A DNA stretch of 64,000 nucleotides from an uncultured Collinsella sp. (lineage in GTDB: Bacteria > Actinomycetota > Coriobacteriia > Coriobacteriales > Coriobacteriaceae), in the NCBI GenBank assembly GCA_900546825.1, contig UREE01000003.1, forward strand, positions 13,664 to 77,663, in the 5' to 3' direction. The position numbers and the translations under genes are program-made. Under the pieces are notes generated by a model that saw only the letters and a list, made by a program, of their open reading frames with translations, did not search any database and had not been told where the DNA came from. This document shows positions 7,994 through 15,853 of the stretch, in pieces (the first letter of the stretch is position 1; each line of letters opens with the position of its first letter).

Positions 7994-8062
7994 TTAGTTG
8001 CGGTGAAATAGGGACTGTTTTGCGGCTTTGACGACGTAGGCAGTCCGTATTTCACCGCAAGT
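7994..8062. repeat. Palindromic repeat, family A, copy 2
   Basis: Arms TTGCGGTGAAATA...GGGACTG and CAGTCCG...TATTTCACCGCAA pair with one mismatch. The same words (GGACTGTTTTG, GGTG.AATA) occur in copy 1 at 2890-2958. It lies right behind the GntR gene. Confidence 0.75.
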
Positions 8063-8089
8063 GCGGGGGTGCAATCGGGGCATGAAAAG

Positions 8090-8154
8090 GCTGCGGCGCC
8101 GCTTGGAGGAAAAGACCGGAAGCAAGGGTCCATTCCTCCAGACGGCGCCGCAGC
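8090..8154. terminator. Long inverted repeat, likely terminator
   Basis: Arms GCTGCGGCGCCG...TTGGAGGA and TCCTCCA..CGGCGCCGCAGC form a roughly 20-bp stem, followed by TGTTTT on the + strand. It probably ends the GntR transcript. Confidence 0.65.
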
Positions 8155-8359
8155 TGTTTTGGTGGACTGGATTATGTTGAGTCGGTTGATTGACCGGGAA
8201 AGCAAAGCGGCTTGGGGGCGTGTCGCTTCCGTCACGTTCTATCAGCATACAAGACGGTTTCGGTTCTTGTTCGTGACGGAAACGGCGCGCTTCCGAGCCG
8301 TTTTAAAAGAAAGGAGGCGAGGTCTAGGGCACGCCCCCTTTCACGATAGAGAGCTAAAC

Positions 8360-9001
8360 CTAGCCGCGAACCTTCTTGACGACGTCCATAGCCTCGCGGG
8401 CGATCTGCTCGACCTTGGAGAAGTCGCCGTCGGCGAACAGGGCCGGCTTAACCATCCAGGTGCCACCGCAGGCGATGATGGCGCTGGAGCTCAGGTACTC
8501 CTCGACGTTGGCGGTGCTCACGCCGCCGGTGGGCATAAAGCGATGGCCGACAAACGGAGCGGCGAGGGCCTTGATGGTGTTGAGGCCGCCATACTGAGCC
8601 GCGGGGAAGAACTTGGTGACCTTGAGGCCCAGGTTCTCGGCGGCGGTGACCTCGGAGGGGGTCACGGTGCCGGGCAGCACGGGCAGGTCGATGTCGATGC
8701 AGTGCTTCACGACGTCCTCGTTGTAACCCGGGGAGACGATGAACTTGGCACCGGCGGCGCGGGCCTGCTCAACCTGCTCAACGGTCAGGACGGTGCCGGC
8801 GCCAACGCACATCTCGGGCTCGGCGGCGGCCATAGCGGCGATGCACTCGGCGGCGCAGGCGGTGCGGAAGGTGACCTCGGCGGATTTCATGCCGGCTGCC
8901 ATAAGGGCGTGAGCGAGCGGAGCGGCATCCTCGACCTTGTTGAGCACGACGACCGGGACGATGCCCAGGGATTCAAGCGTGGTGTAGAACTGATCGAACA
9001 T
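8360..9001 (-). CDS. kdgA: 2-keto-3-deoxy-6-phosphogluconate (KDPG) aldolase
   Basis: 213 residues, class I aldolase of the KDPG/KHG family. It has Glu42 in AEVTFRT, the GAGTVLTVEQVE phosphate loop, and the Schiff-base Lys130 in KFFPAAQYGG. PTGGVSTANVEEYL follows and contacts phosphate. It splits KDPG to pyruvate and glyceraldehyde-3-phosphate, the last step of uronate catabolism in this cluster. The ATG at 9001 has AAAGGAA upstream; the longer frame to 9037 does not. It lies downstream of the KDG kinase gene on the same strand, with three hairpins in the gap. Confidence 0.9.
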   Translation of the reverse strand: MFDQFYTTLESLGIVPVVVLNKVEDAAPLAHALMAAGMKSAEVTFRTACAAECIAAMAAAEPEMCVGAGTVLTVEQVEQARAAGAKFIVSPGYNEDVVKHCIDIDLPVLPGTVTPSEVTAAENLGLKVTKFFPAAQYGGLNTIKALAAPFVGHRFMPTGGVSTANVEEYLSSSAIIACGGTWMVKPALFADGDFSKVEQIAREAMDVVKKVRG

Positions 9002-9051
9002 GGTGTTCCTTTCGATGTGAGGCGCGCACGGGCGCATGATTGCTAAATGTG

Positions 9052-9132
9052 CTGGTCAAGAGCCGGTTTTGGATTGGTTATCGGAGGCACTGCTTGGGGT
9101 TCAAGCAATTCCAAAACCGGCTGCGCGACCAG
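9052..9132. repeat. Inverted repeat 1 between aldolase and kinase genes
   Basis: CTGGTC..AGCCGGTTTTGGA pairs with TCCAAAACCGGCT..GACCAG; the middle also contains GCTTGGGGTTCAAGC. It forms a long hairpin. Confidence 0.65.
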
Positions 9133-9147
9133 TCGTATAGGGAATGC

Positions 9148-9183
9148 CGGGCAAAACCGGAATGGGACTGGTGGTTTTGCCCG
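9148..9183. repeat. Inverted repeat 2 between aldolase and kinase genes
   Basis: CGGGCAAAACC and GGTTTTGCCCG flank a 14-nt loop; second hairpin in the 250-bp gap. Confidence 0.6.
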
Positions 9184-9200
9184 ACCGGAAGGATCGGGGA

Positions 9201-9240
9201 GCGGGCCGCAGGGGTATGGGTATGGAAAGCTGCGGCCCGC
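9201..9240 (-). terminator. Hairpin behind KDG kinase gene
   Basis: Perfect 11-bp stem GCGGGCCGCAG / CTGCGGCCCGC with an 18-nt loop, 15 bp past the kinase stop. No strong T-run follows, so it may be a processing or attenuating hairpin rather than a full terminator. Confidence 0.55.
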
Positions 9241-9254
9241 GGAATGGAGACAGC

Positions 9255-10289
9255 TTAGCGCGCAACGCGAGTGCCACCGTCGGCGGTGTTGGCGACGGCT
9301 GCGATCTCGTCTGCGGTCACCAAGTTGGAATCGCCCTTGATGGTGAGCTTGAGGATCGAGGCCGCAATGGCGTAGTTGACGGCAGCCTGCGGGTCAAAGT
9401 CGTTGATGAGGGCATGGACGAGACCGGCGTTGAAAGCATCGCCGGCGGCAACGCCCTCGAGCACGTGCACGTCGTGAGCAGGGGAGAACCAGTGCTCGCC
9501 GCTCTCGGCGTCAAAGAGCATGCCCATCCAGATGGAGCGCTCGACGCAGGAGATGTTGCGGACGACCGAGGCGACCTTCTTGCAACCGTACTCGGCGCAG
9601 ATCTGACGGGCCATCTCGACGTAGGTGTCGCGTTCCTCGATGCCGTGGGCAAGGGAGCCGGAGACGCAGGTCATGCCGAGACCGGCGGGTGCGTCCTCGT
9701 CGTTGGCGATGCAGATGTCGACGAGTGGCAGGAGCTCCTTCATGGTTGCCTGCGACTTCTCGGGCGACCACATCTTGCCGCGATAGTTCACGTCGCAAAC
9801 GGTGGTGATGCCCTTGGCGCGGCAGGCGGTGAGGGCATCCTTGCAGGCGGCGGCCATCTCGTCGGAGACGGCGGGCGTCACGCCGGAGAAGTAGAAGACA
9901 TCGACACCCTTGAGGATCTCGTCCCAGTCAAAGACGTCGCGCTTGGCCATGTTGATGGCAGAGTACTTGCGGTCGTAGACGCAGCCGTTGCCGCGCTGCG
10001 AGGCGCCGACCTCAAACACATAGGAACCAAGACGGTCGCCCTGGCGCACGACGCGCGAGGTATCGACGTCGTAGACCTTCAGCGAACGCAGGGCGCACTC
10101 GCCCAGACGGTTGGCCGGGACAACGGAGACGTAAGCTGCCTTGTCACCCTGGTAGGCCAGGGAAAGCGCGGTGTTGGCTTCGGCGCCGCCGTAGCGGACA
10201 TCAAACTCGGTCGCCTGCTCAATGCGCAGATGATCTTTGGGCGAGAGCCTCATCATGATCTCGCCGAAGGTAAGAACCGTTTTACCCAT
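9255..10289 (-). CDS. kdgK: 2-keto-3-deoxygluconate kinase (PfkB family)
   Basis: 344 residues, PfkB/ribokinase fold. The N-terminus is TVLTFGEIMMRLSP, then YGGAEANTALSLA for the substrate site, NDEDAP near mid-protein, and the C-terminal signature GVAAGDAFNAG with the catalytic Asp. It phosphorylates KDG to KDPG with ATP. The ATG at 10289 is chosen for the upstream GGAG and the typical start MGKTVLTFGEI; the frame runs on to 10376 without a site. It lies upstream of the aldolase and divergent from a LacI regulator, with operator-like sites between them. Assignment as KDG kinase rather than another sugar kinase rests on both sequence and neighbours. Confidence 0.85.
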   Translation of the reverse strand: MGKTVLTFGEIMMRLSPKDHLRIEQATEFDVRYGGAEANTALSLAYQGDKAAYVSVVPANRLGECALRSLKVYDVDTSRVVRQGDRLGSYVFEVGASQRGNGCVYDRKYSAINMAKRDVFDWDEILKGVDVFYFSGVTPAVSDEMAAACKDALTACRAKGITTVCDVNYRGKMWSPEKSQATMKELLPLVDICIANDEDAPAGLGMTCVSGSLAHGIEERDTYVEMARQICAEYGCKKVASVVRNISCVERSIWMGMLFDAESGEHWFSPAHDVHVLEGVAAGDAFNAGLVHALINDFDPQAAVNYAIAASILKLTIKGDSNLVTADEIAAVANTADGGTRVAR

Positions 10290-10332
10290 GGTCGCGCAGC
10301 TCCTTCTTACTCGTGCGTACACCTTTGATATG

Positions 10333-10390
10333 GCGTTGGCACGGAGGTGCCAAGACGGTAGGGTACATCTTTGCACCTCCGTGCCAACGC
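10333..10390. repeat. 18-bp perfect inverted repeat in a divergent promoter
   Basis: GCGTTGGCACGGAGGTGC (10333-10350) and its exact complement (10373-10390) flank a 22-nt loop. It sits on the kinase side of the promoter region and would form a strong hairpin in the kinase mRNA leader. Confidence 0.75.
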
Positions 10391-10394
10391 TTGC

Positions 10395-10440
10395 CGAAAT
10401 CGGTTTACGAAATCGGTTTCGTTTCGAGTTGTAGTATACT
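10395..10440 (+). promoter_or_regulatory. LacI-type operators and promoter for the LacI gene
   Basis: Two copies of CGAAATCGGTTT lie at 10395-10406 and 10409-10420. The second continues to give GAAATCGGTTTC, a near-palindrome with the GAAA..TTTC arms common in LacI-family operators. A TATACT -10 box is at 10435-10440, so binding would cover the promoter. Autoregulation and kdgK control are likely (inference). Confidence 0.55.
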
Positions 10441-10524
10441 CACCTACAGCGTTTTGCAAGCGAGATTTTTAAAAAAATGCCTAAAATGGCTCAGACTGCC
10501 GACAATTGGGAAACGGGGTGCGCT

Positions 10525-11547
10525 ATGGCGCAGATGAGAATCAAGGACATTGCCGCCGAGGCGGGCGTGAGCCCGGCCACGGTCTCGCGCTATCTCAACA
10601 ACCGCCCCGGGCAGATGACCGAGGAAACCCGCGCTCGCATCGCGGCGGTTATCGAGCGCACCGGCTATCGTCCACGTGCCGCCGCGCGCAATCTGCGCAG
10701 CTCGCGCACCAACCTCATCGGCGTGATCTTGGCCGACATTGCTAACCCGTTCTCCAGCGCCATGCTCGAAGGGCTTTCCGCCAGCGCCGCCGCGCGCGGC
10801 TGCTCGCTCATGACGGCCATTAGCGGCAACGACCCCGCCAAGGAGGCAGAGTCGCTCACCAGACTTATCGATGCCGGCGTGGACGGCCTGGTCGTCAATA
10901 CCTGCGGAGGCAACGACGAGGCGATCGCCGCGGCAGCGGGACGCCTGCCCGTCGTGCTGCTCGACCGCGATGTTGCCGACGGCGGTATCGACTTGGTGAC
11001 CTCTAACAACCGCGAGTTGGTCGCCGGCCTGGTAGACGCCTTGGTCGCCGCGGGCAGCGAGCACCTGTGCCTGCTCACCGAGGCAAGCGACGACAGCCCC
11101 GTGCGTCGCGAGCGCGCCGAGGCCTTTGCCGACGAGCTCTCGCGTCGCGGCCTGACCGGCGAGGTCGTCACCCTGGCCGACGGTGGCGCCGCGGGCATCG
11201 GCCGCTTGGACGAGACCATGCGTGACTATGCGGGTAAAAAGCTCGGCCTCATTGCCGTCAACGGCCTGGTCTTTCTGCGCCTGACCGAGGCGCTGGCACA
11301 GTTGGGACCTTCGTTGCCGGCGGGTCTCAAGATCGCAACGTTTGACGACTATCCCTGGAACCACGTGCTCTTTGGCGGTGTGACCACGGCCGCGCAGGAC
11401 ACCCTCACCATTGCCGAGCGCGTGGTCGAGCGCCTGTCCGAGCGCATCGACGTCGTTACCACTACGGTGGGCGATGCCGCAAGGCTCGCCCCCAAGCGCA
11501 TCGAGGTTCCCGGCCACATCGAACGCCGCGCTTCGACCTCGTGCTAA
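10525..11547 (+). CDS. LacI-family transcriptional regulator (KdgR-like)
   Basis: 340 residues. The N-terminal helix-turn-helix reads RIKDIAAEAGVSPATVSRYL, with a hinge helix at RAAARNLRSSRTNLIGV. A periplasmic-binding-protein-like ligand domain follows, with ILADIANPFSSAMLEG and near the end ATFDDYPW. The ATG at 10525 is preferred; a frame start at 10477 lacks a ribosome-binding site. It is divergent from KDG kinase with LacI-like operators between them. It is most likely the repressor of the kinase/aldolase unit, relieved by KDG or a related keto-acid (inference from family and position). Confidence 0.85.
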   Translation: MAQMRIKDIAAEAGVSPATVSRYLNNRPGQMTEETRARIAAVIERTGYRPRAAARNLRSSRTNLIGVILADIANPFSSAMLEGLSASAAARGCSLMTAISGNDPAKEAESLTRLIDAGVDGLVVNTCGGNDEAIAAAAGRLPVVLLDRDVADGGIDLVTSNNRELVAGLVDALVAAGSEHLCLLTEASDDSPVRRERAEAFADELSRRGLTGEVVTLADGGAAGIGRLDETMRDYAGKKLGLIAVNGLVFLRLTEALAQLGPSLPAGLKIATFDDYPWNHVLFGGVTTAAQDTLTIAERVVERLSERIDVVTTTVGDAARLAPKRIEVPGHIERRASTSC

Positions 11548-11681
11548 CCAATCGTTCGGGACGGCCTGTTCGCACACGTTTTTTGGGCGCTTGATACGCT
11601 TTAACCCTGCGGAAACATTTTTCTGCGATAGTATCTGCGATATAGACCAGTCGAAACCCGCCCGAAAGAAAGGGGAGCGAC

Positions 11682-13019
11682 ATGAACCAGCAGAACATCG
11701 ATTACGTACTCCGCTCCGTAGAACAGCGTGACATCCGCTTTGTGCGTCTGTGGTTTGTCGACATTCTCGGCCGCCTCAAAAACTTTGCTATTAGCCCCGA
11801 GGACCTCGAGGTCGCATTTGAGGAGGGCATTGGCTTTGACGGCTCGGCCATCGAGGGCTTTGCCACGCCCGAGGAAGCCGACATGCTGGCGTTCCCCGAT
11901 GCCTCGACCTTCCAGATTCTGCCGTGGCGTCCGAGCCACAACGGCGTCGCCCGTGTGTTCTGCGACGTGTGCACTCCCGATCGCGAGCCCTTCGCCGGCG
12001 ACCCGCGCGCTGCGCTGCGCCGCATGTTCCATAAGGCCGAGAAGGCCGGCTACCTGCTCAACGTTGGTGCCGAGCTGGAGTATTACTACTTCCCCGACGA
12101 GCACACGCCCGAGCCGCTCGACAACGTGGGCTACTTCGATCTTTCGGTGAGCGACGCCGCGCGCGACCTGCGCCGCAACACGGTCCTCACGCTCGAGAAG
12201 ATGTCCGTGCCCGTGGAGTACACCTTCCACGCCGCCGGCCGCTCGCAGCACGGCATGAGCCTGCGCCACGCCGAGGCCCTGAGCATGTCCGACGCCATCA
12301 CCACGGCCAAACTCATCATTAAGCAGCAGGCCTACGAGAGCGGTTGCCACGCATCCTTTATGCCCAAGCCGCTGGCGGGCGAGGACGGCAGCGCCATGTT
12401 TTTGCATCAGTCGCTGTTCGATCACGACGGCAACAACGTCTTTTGGGGCGAGGACGACGAGAAGTACCACCTCTCCGAAATCGCCAAGCACTACATGGCC
12501 GGCATCTTGGCGCACGCGCGCGAGATCAGCGCCATCACCAATCCCACGGTCAACTCGTACAAGCGCATCACCACGGGTGGCGACTCCGTGCCGCAGTACG
12601 CCACGTGGGGCCTGCGCAACCGCGCGAGTATGGTCCGCATCCCGGTCTACAAGCCCGGCAAGCCGCTGTCCACGCGCATCGAGCTGCGCAGTCCCGACCC
12701 CATGGCCAACCCGTACCTGGTCAACGCCGTCACGCTGGCGGCTGGTCTGGACGGCATCGAGCGCAAGCTGGAACTCCCGCCCGAGGCCACGGCCGAGACG
12801 CTCAAGCTTACCGACCGTCAGATGGTCGAGGCCGGCTACACGCTGCTGCCGCGCTCACTCAAAGAGGCGCTCGACGTGTTTGAGGACTCGCAGTTTATGA
12901 AGGATGCCCTCGGCGAGCACATCCACAGCTTCTTCCTCAAAAAGAAGCGCGACGAGTGGCATAAGTTTGAGTCTACGATCACCGAGTGGGAGATCAAGCA
13001 CTACCTGGCGAACTCCTAA
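11682..13019 (+). CDS. glnA: Type I glutamine synthetase with altered flap motif
   Basis: 445 residues, the usual size of unadenylylated GSI-alpha enzymes. It makes glutamine from glutamate, ammonia and ATP. Seen: the IGFDGSAIEGF Asp loop, GAELEYYYF metal Glu, AGRSQHGMSLR, FMPKPLAGEDGSAMFLHQS, NPTVNSYKRI, and RIELRSPDPMANPYL. No adenylylation tyrosine loop is seen. Odd point: where family members have G(Y/G)EAP, whose Glu closes the active-site flap, this protein reads GGDSVP with one extra residue. The start has AAAGGGGAG upstream. A GlnR-like regulator follows 50 bp later. Confidence 0.88.
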   Translation: MNQQNIDYVLRSVEQRDIRFVRLWFVDILGRLKNFAISPEDLEVAFEEGIGFDGSAIEGFATPEEADMLAFPDASTFQILPWRPSHNGVARVFCDVCTPDREPFAGDPRAALRRMFHKAEKAGYLLNVGAELEYYYFPDEHTPEPLDNVGYFDLSVSDAARDLRRNTVLTLEKMSVPVEYTFHAAGRSQHGMSLRHAEALSMSDAITTAKLIIKQQAYESGCHASFMPKPLAGEDGSAMFLHQSLFDHDGNNVFWGEDDEKYHLSEIAKHYMAGILAHAREISAITNPTVNSYKRITTGGDSVPQYATWGLRNRASMVRIPVYKPGKPLSTRIELRSPDPMANPYLVNAVTLAAGLDGIERKLELPPEATAETLKLTDRQMVEAGYTLLPRSLKEALDVFEDSQFMKDALGEHIHSFFLKKKRDEWHKFESTITEWEIKHYLANS

Positions 13020-13069
13020 TCGCGCTGGCTTGTTCCAGTACGATTGAGCTCATTTCTTTGGAGGCCGAT

Positions 13070-13732
13070 ATGTCCGAAAAGAGTGCCCTGTTCATGGCGC
13101 GCACGACGCGCTTCCACGAGTTTGCCCGCAGCTTGACGACCACCCTGGGTGTCGAGGTGAGTCTGGCCACCCCCGATTCGCCAACTGCGGCGCACGACTT
13201 TGACCTGCTGATCCTCGATTCCGATGGCATCCGCAGCGACCGCATCGATCAGATTGCCAAGTGGCTCGACGATCGCGGCGGTGTTCCCATGCTGGTGATC
13301 GTCGACGACGAGGCGCTCGGCACCCTGCGCCTGCCGAATCATGCGCATGCCGACTTTGTATGTCCCACGGCGACGCCCAACGAGCTCAAGGCTCGTGCAC
13401 AGCGTCTGATGGGCGAGGAGGAGCCCGTCGCCTCCGATGATGTGCTCAACATCGATAACCTTGAGATCAACCTGGCCACCTACCAGGTGACACTCGATAG
13501 CGAGCCCATTGACCTGACGCTGATGGAGTACTCGCTGCTGAGTTTTTTGGCGACGCATCCCAACCGCGCCTACAGCCGCGAGGTACTGCTGCACCGCGTG
13601 TGGGGCTTTGAGTACTGCGGCGGTACGCGCACCGTCGACGTGCATATCCGACGCATCCGCTCCAAGGTGGGCCCGCAGATCGCGGCGCACATCACCACCG
13701 TCCGCGGCGTGGGCTATCTGTTTAAGGACTAG
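13070..13732 (+). CDS. GlnR-like orphan OmpR-family regulator with degenerate receiver
   Basis: 220 residues. The C-terminal winged helix (about 125-220) is strongly OmpR/GlnR-like: LTLMEYSLLSFLATHP, the EVLLHRVWGFEYCGGTRTVD block and VRGVGYLFKD. The N-terminal receiver keeps one Asp in LLILDSDG but lacks the usual acidic pair near its start, and no histidine kinase is near. That matches actinobacterial GlnR, an atypical receiver protein that controls nitrogen genes. Lying 50 bp behind glnA supports the same role. The ATG at 13070 has TTGGAGG upstream. Family placement is by eye. Confidence 0.75.
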   Translation: MSEKSALFMARTTRFHEFARSLTTTLGVEVSLATPDSPTAAHDFDLLILDSDGIRSDRIDQIAKWLDDRGGVPMLVIVDDEALGTLRLPNHAHADFVCPTATPNELKARAQRLMGEEEPVASDDVLNIDNLEINLATYQVTLDSEPIDLTLMEYSLLSFLATHPNRAYSREVLLHRVWGFEYCGGTRTVDVHIRRIRSKVGPQIAAHITTVRGVGYLFKD

Positions 13733-13736
13733 ATTT

Positions 13737-13769
13737 CCACCACAAAGGGGACAGACACCTTTGTGGTGG
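13737..13769. repeat. Palindromic repeat family C, copy 1
   Basis: CCACCACAAAGG arms with loop GGACAGACA, then a T-run. It directly follows the GlnR-like gene and can act as a terminator. Other copies are at 28394, 29964 and 40092. Confidence 0.8.
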
Positions 13770-13887
13770 TTTTGACGCAGGTGCGGGCTCCTTTCGAGTT
13801 TGCAGCAGAACTTAAGCCTTCCTAAAAGATTGCGTTCTCGTACACGTACGCCTGCATATTGGGGTACAACTCAACGTGAACAATGAT

Positions 13888-13920
13888 GGCCCGCCACGTG
13901 TTTGGCGGGCCTTTGGTTAT
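13888..13920 (+). promoter_or_regulatory. Terminator-like hairpin in the htrA leader
   Basis: GGCCCGCC / GGCGGGCC 8-bp stem with an 8-nt loop, then TTTGGTTATTT, ending only about 6 nt before the GAAAGGA site of the protease gene. Either an upstream terminator or an attenuator. Confidence 0.5.
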
Positions 13921-13940
13921 TTGACGAAAGGATCGCAGCC

Positions 13941-15404
13941 ATGAGCGAGAACGATTCCCAGCGTCCCCAGGATGCGGGCAACGCCGGCGAGACTCAGCAG
14001 CAGCCGCGCGTGCAGGTGGAGTCGACGCCTGCCGACGGCAACAACATTCCCTACGTGCAGGCCTACGACACGCAGACCGGCAAGCCGCTGGGCAGCCAGC
14101 AGGTCGTGAACAAGCACACGGTGGTCAAGACCAAGACCAAAAAGCTGCCGATCTTTATTACGGCGCTCGCCGGTTGTGCCTGCGGCGCCCTGCTGGTCAT
14201 TGCGCTCATTATGAGCGGAACGCTCAATATCGGTGGCGGAAAGAATGCCGTGACGGCGGGTGCTTCGGGTTCGTCGACGCAAAAGATCACCATCGACTCC
14301 GAGGACACCACGCTGGCCGAGGCCGTTTCTGCCAAGGCCCTGCCCTCTGTGGTTTCCATCACTGCCACTTCGAGCGGCGGCCAGAATGGCTCGCTTTCGC
14401 AGTCTGCTGACGAGTCGGATGGTTCGGGCAGCGTCGGTTCGGGCGTGGTGCTCGATACCGAGGGCCATATTCTCACCAACAACCACGTGGTCGATGGCTA
14501 TGACCAGTACGTGGTGACCATGGACGACGGCACCACCTATGAGGCCGAGTTCGTGGGCAACGATGCTTCGAGCGACCTAGCCGTCATCAAGCTCAAGGAT
14601 GCCGATGCCTCCAAGCTTACCCCGATCGAGATCGGCGACTCCTCCAAGCTCAACGTGGGCGAGTGGGTCATGGCGATTGGCTCACCGTTTGGCAACGAGC
14701 AGTCTGTCTCCACCGGTATCGTCTCGGCGCTGTATCGCTCCACGGCCATGAGTTCTACCAGCGGTAACACCATCTATGCCAACATGATTCAGACCGATGC
14801 CGCCATCAACCCGGGCAACTCCGGCGGCGCGCTCGTCAACGACAATGGCGAGCTTGTGGGCATCAACTCGCTCATCGAGAGCTACTCGGGCTCCAGCTCG
14901 GGTGTGGGCTTTGCCATTCCGGTTAACTACGCCAAGAACATTGCCGACCAGATCATCGACGGCAAGACGCCGGTGCATCCGTACATGGGCGCCACGCTTT
15001 CGAGTGTCAACGCGCTTAACGCCCGCACCAACAAGCTGAGCACAGACAGCGGCGCGTATGTGGCGAGCGTCGTTGAGGACGGTCCTGCCGCCAAGGCCGG
15101 CATTCAGGAGGGCGACGTCATCACCAAGCTGGGCGACGACGAGATCACGAGCGCCGATGGCCTGATCATCGCGCTGCGCAGCCACGAGGTGGGCGAGAAG
15201 GTCGAGATCACGCTCATGCGCGGCAAGGAAGAGAAGAAGGTCACCGTCGAGCTGGGCTCCGATGAGGAGCTGCAGAACCAGCAGCAGGACGACAGCTCGA
15301 CCGACACCGGTAACGGCGGTATTACCGACGAGCAGCTGCGCCAGTACCTGGAGGAATTGCTCGGCCAGCAGGGCCAGGGCCAGGGCTACGGCCAGGGTTA
15401 CTAA
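13941..15404 (+). CDS. HtrA/DegP-like membrane-anchored serine protease with PDZ domain
   Basis: 487 residues. A cytoplasmic Gln/Pro-rich N-terminus precedes one membrane segment (about residues 72-95, IFITALAGCACGALLVIALI), so the protease domain lies outside the membrane. The trypsin-like triad is His182 (TNNHVVDG), Asp212 (SSDLAVIKL) and Ser294 (NPGNSGGALVN). A PDZ domain spans about 350-450 (GAYVASVVEDGPAAKAGI). The tail is rich in Gln and Gly (GQGQGYGQGY). It probably degrades or refolds damaged extracytoplasmic proteins. The ATG at 13941 has GAAAGGA upstream; the frame from 13902 runs through a hairpin. Confidence 0.9.
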   Translation: MSENDSQRPQDAGNAGETQQQPRVQVESTPADGNNIPYVQAYDTQTGKPLGSQQVVNKHTVVKTKTKKLPIFITALAGCACGALLVIALIMSGTLNIGGGKNAVTAGASGSSTQKITIDSEDTTLAEAVSAKALPSVVSITATSSGGQNGSLSQSADESDGSGSVGSGVVLDTEGHILTNNHVVDGYDQYVVTMDDGTTYEAEFVGNDASSDLAVIKLKDADASKLTPIEIGDSSKLNVGEWVMAIGSPFGNEQSVSTGIVSALYRSTAMSSTSGNTIYANMIQTDAAINPGNSGGALVNDNGELVGINSLIESYSGSSSGVGFAIPVNYAKNIADQIIDGKTPVHPYMGATLSSVNALNARTNKLSTDSGAYVASVVEDGPAAKAGIQEGDVITKLGDDEITSADGLIIALRSHEVGEKVEITLMRGKEEKKVTVELGSDEELQNQQQDDSSTDTGNGGITDEQLRQYLEELLGQQGQGQGYGQGY

Positions 15405-15430
15405 CGAGCCGTATCGCACATACCGATGCC

Positions 15431-15471
15431 AGAGGGGGCTGTCCCGCCAACGCGGGGCAGTCCCCTCTTTT
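15431..15471 (+). terminator. Rho-independent terminator of the htrA-like gene
   Basis: AGAGGGG.CTG.CCCGC pairs with GCGGGGCAGTCCCCTCT around a short loop, followed by TTTT. Confidence 0.85.
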
Positions 15472-15853
15472 CGCGATGATCCCTTGGGGACGGAGGAAAA
15501 CGGATCACTTGTGGCTGGCAAGAGGCCTGGTTCGGAATGGTCTGGGCAGTTAGTTCAGATACGTATAAATCTGGGGCAGCTTGGGATGCGTTTTGAGCAA
15601 TTATTGATTGGGATGGGGCTTGAATGGGTGTTTGGGAGGGAGAGCGGGACGTTTACATGGTCTCAGGGAGTCCAAATTAGTTGAAACAGGGGTGTCTGTG
15701 CCTGATCCAGCTCTAGGATTTATACGTATCTGAACTAACTGTCCACCCCAGTCTGGCGGCTGCCGATTCGGTGCGGTTCGAGACCGCTATTCGGCCTCAT
15801 TGCGACCGGTGGTACTCTAGTATCCGTTTGAAATCGAGCGAAGGAGTGCCGCT
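15472..15853. other. Gap before ligA, largely filled by a MITE-like element
   Basis: 380 bp without a gene. The element at 15547-15741 fills half of it. The ligA promoter probably lies in 15745-15845, but no clear -35/-10 pair was picked. Confidence 0.6.
15547..15741. mobile_element. 195-bp MITE-like element
   Basis: Perfect 25-bp terminal inverted repeats (15547-15571 and 15717-15741) that begin CAGTTAGTTCAGATACG enclose 145 bp with no credible ORF. Size and structure suit a miniature inverted-repeat element. A target duplication is not evident. Confidence 0.6.

Larger units (their letters stand above)
7981..8359. other. Intergenic region between convergent GntR and aldolase genes
   Basis: 379 bp without a gene. 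It holds repeat A copy 2, a long imperfect inverted repeat at 8090-8154, and a smaller AAACGGC / GCCGTTT hairpin near 8278-8306 that may help to end the aldolase transcript. Confidence 0.6.

Noticed and set aside
11600..11681. GlnR box before glnA
   Set aside because: Only one GGAAAC-like word is visible; the paired sites expected for GlnR were not found by eye.
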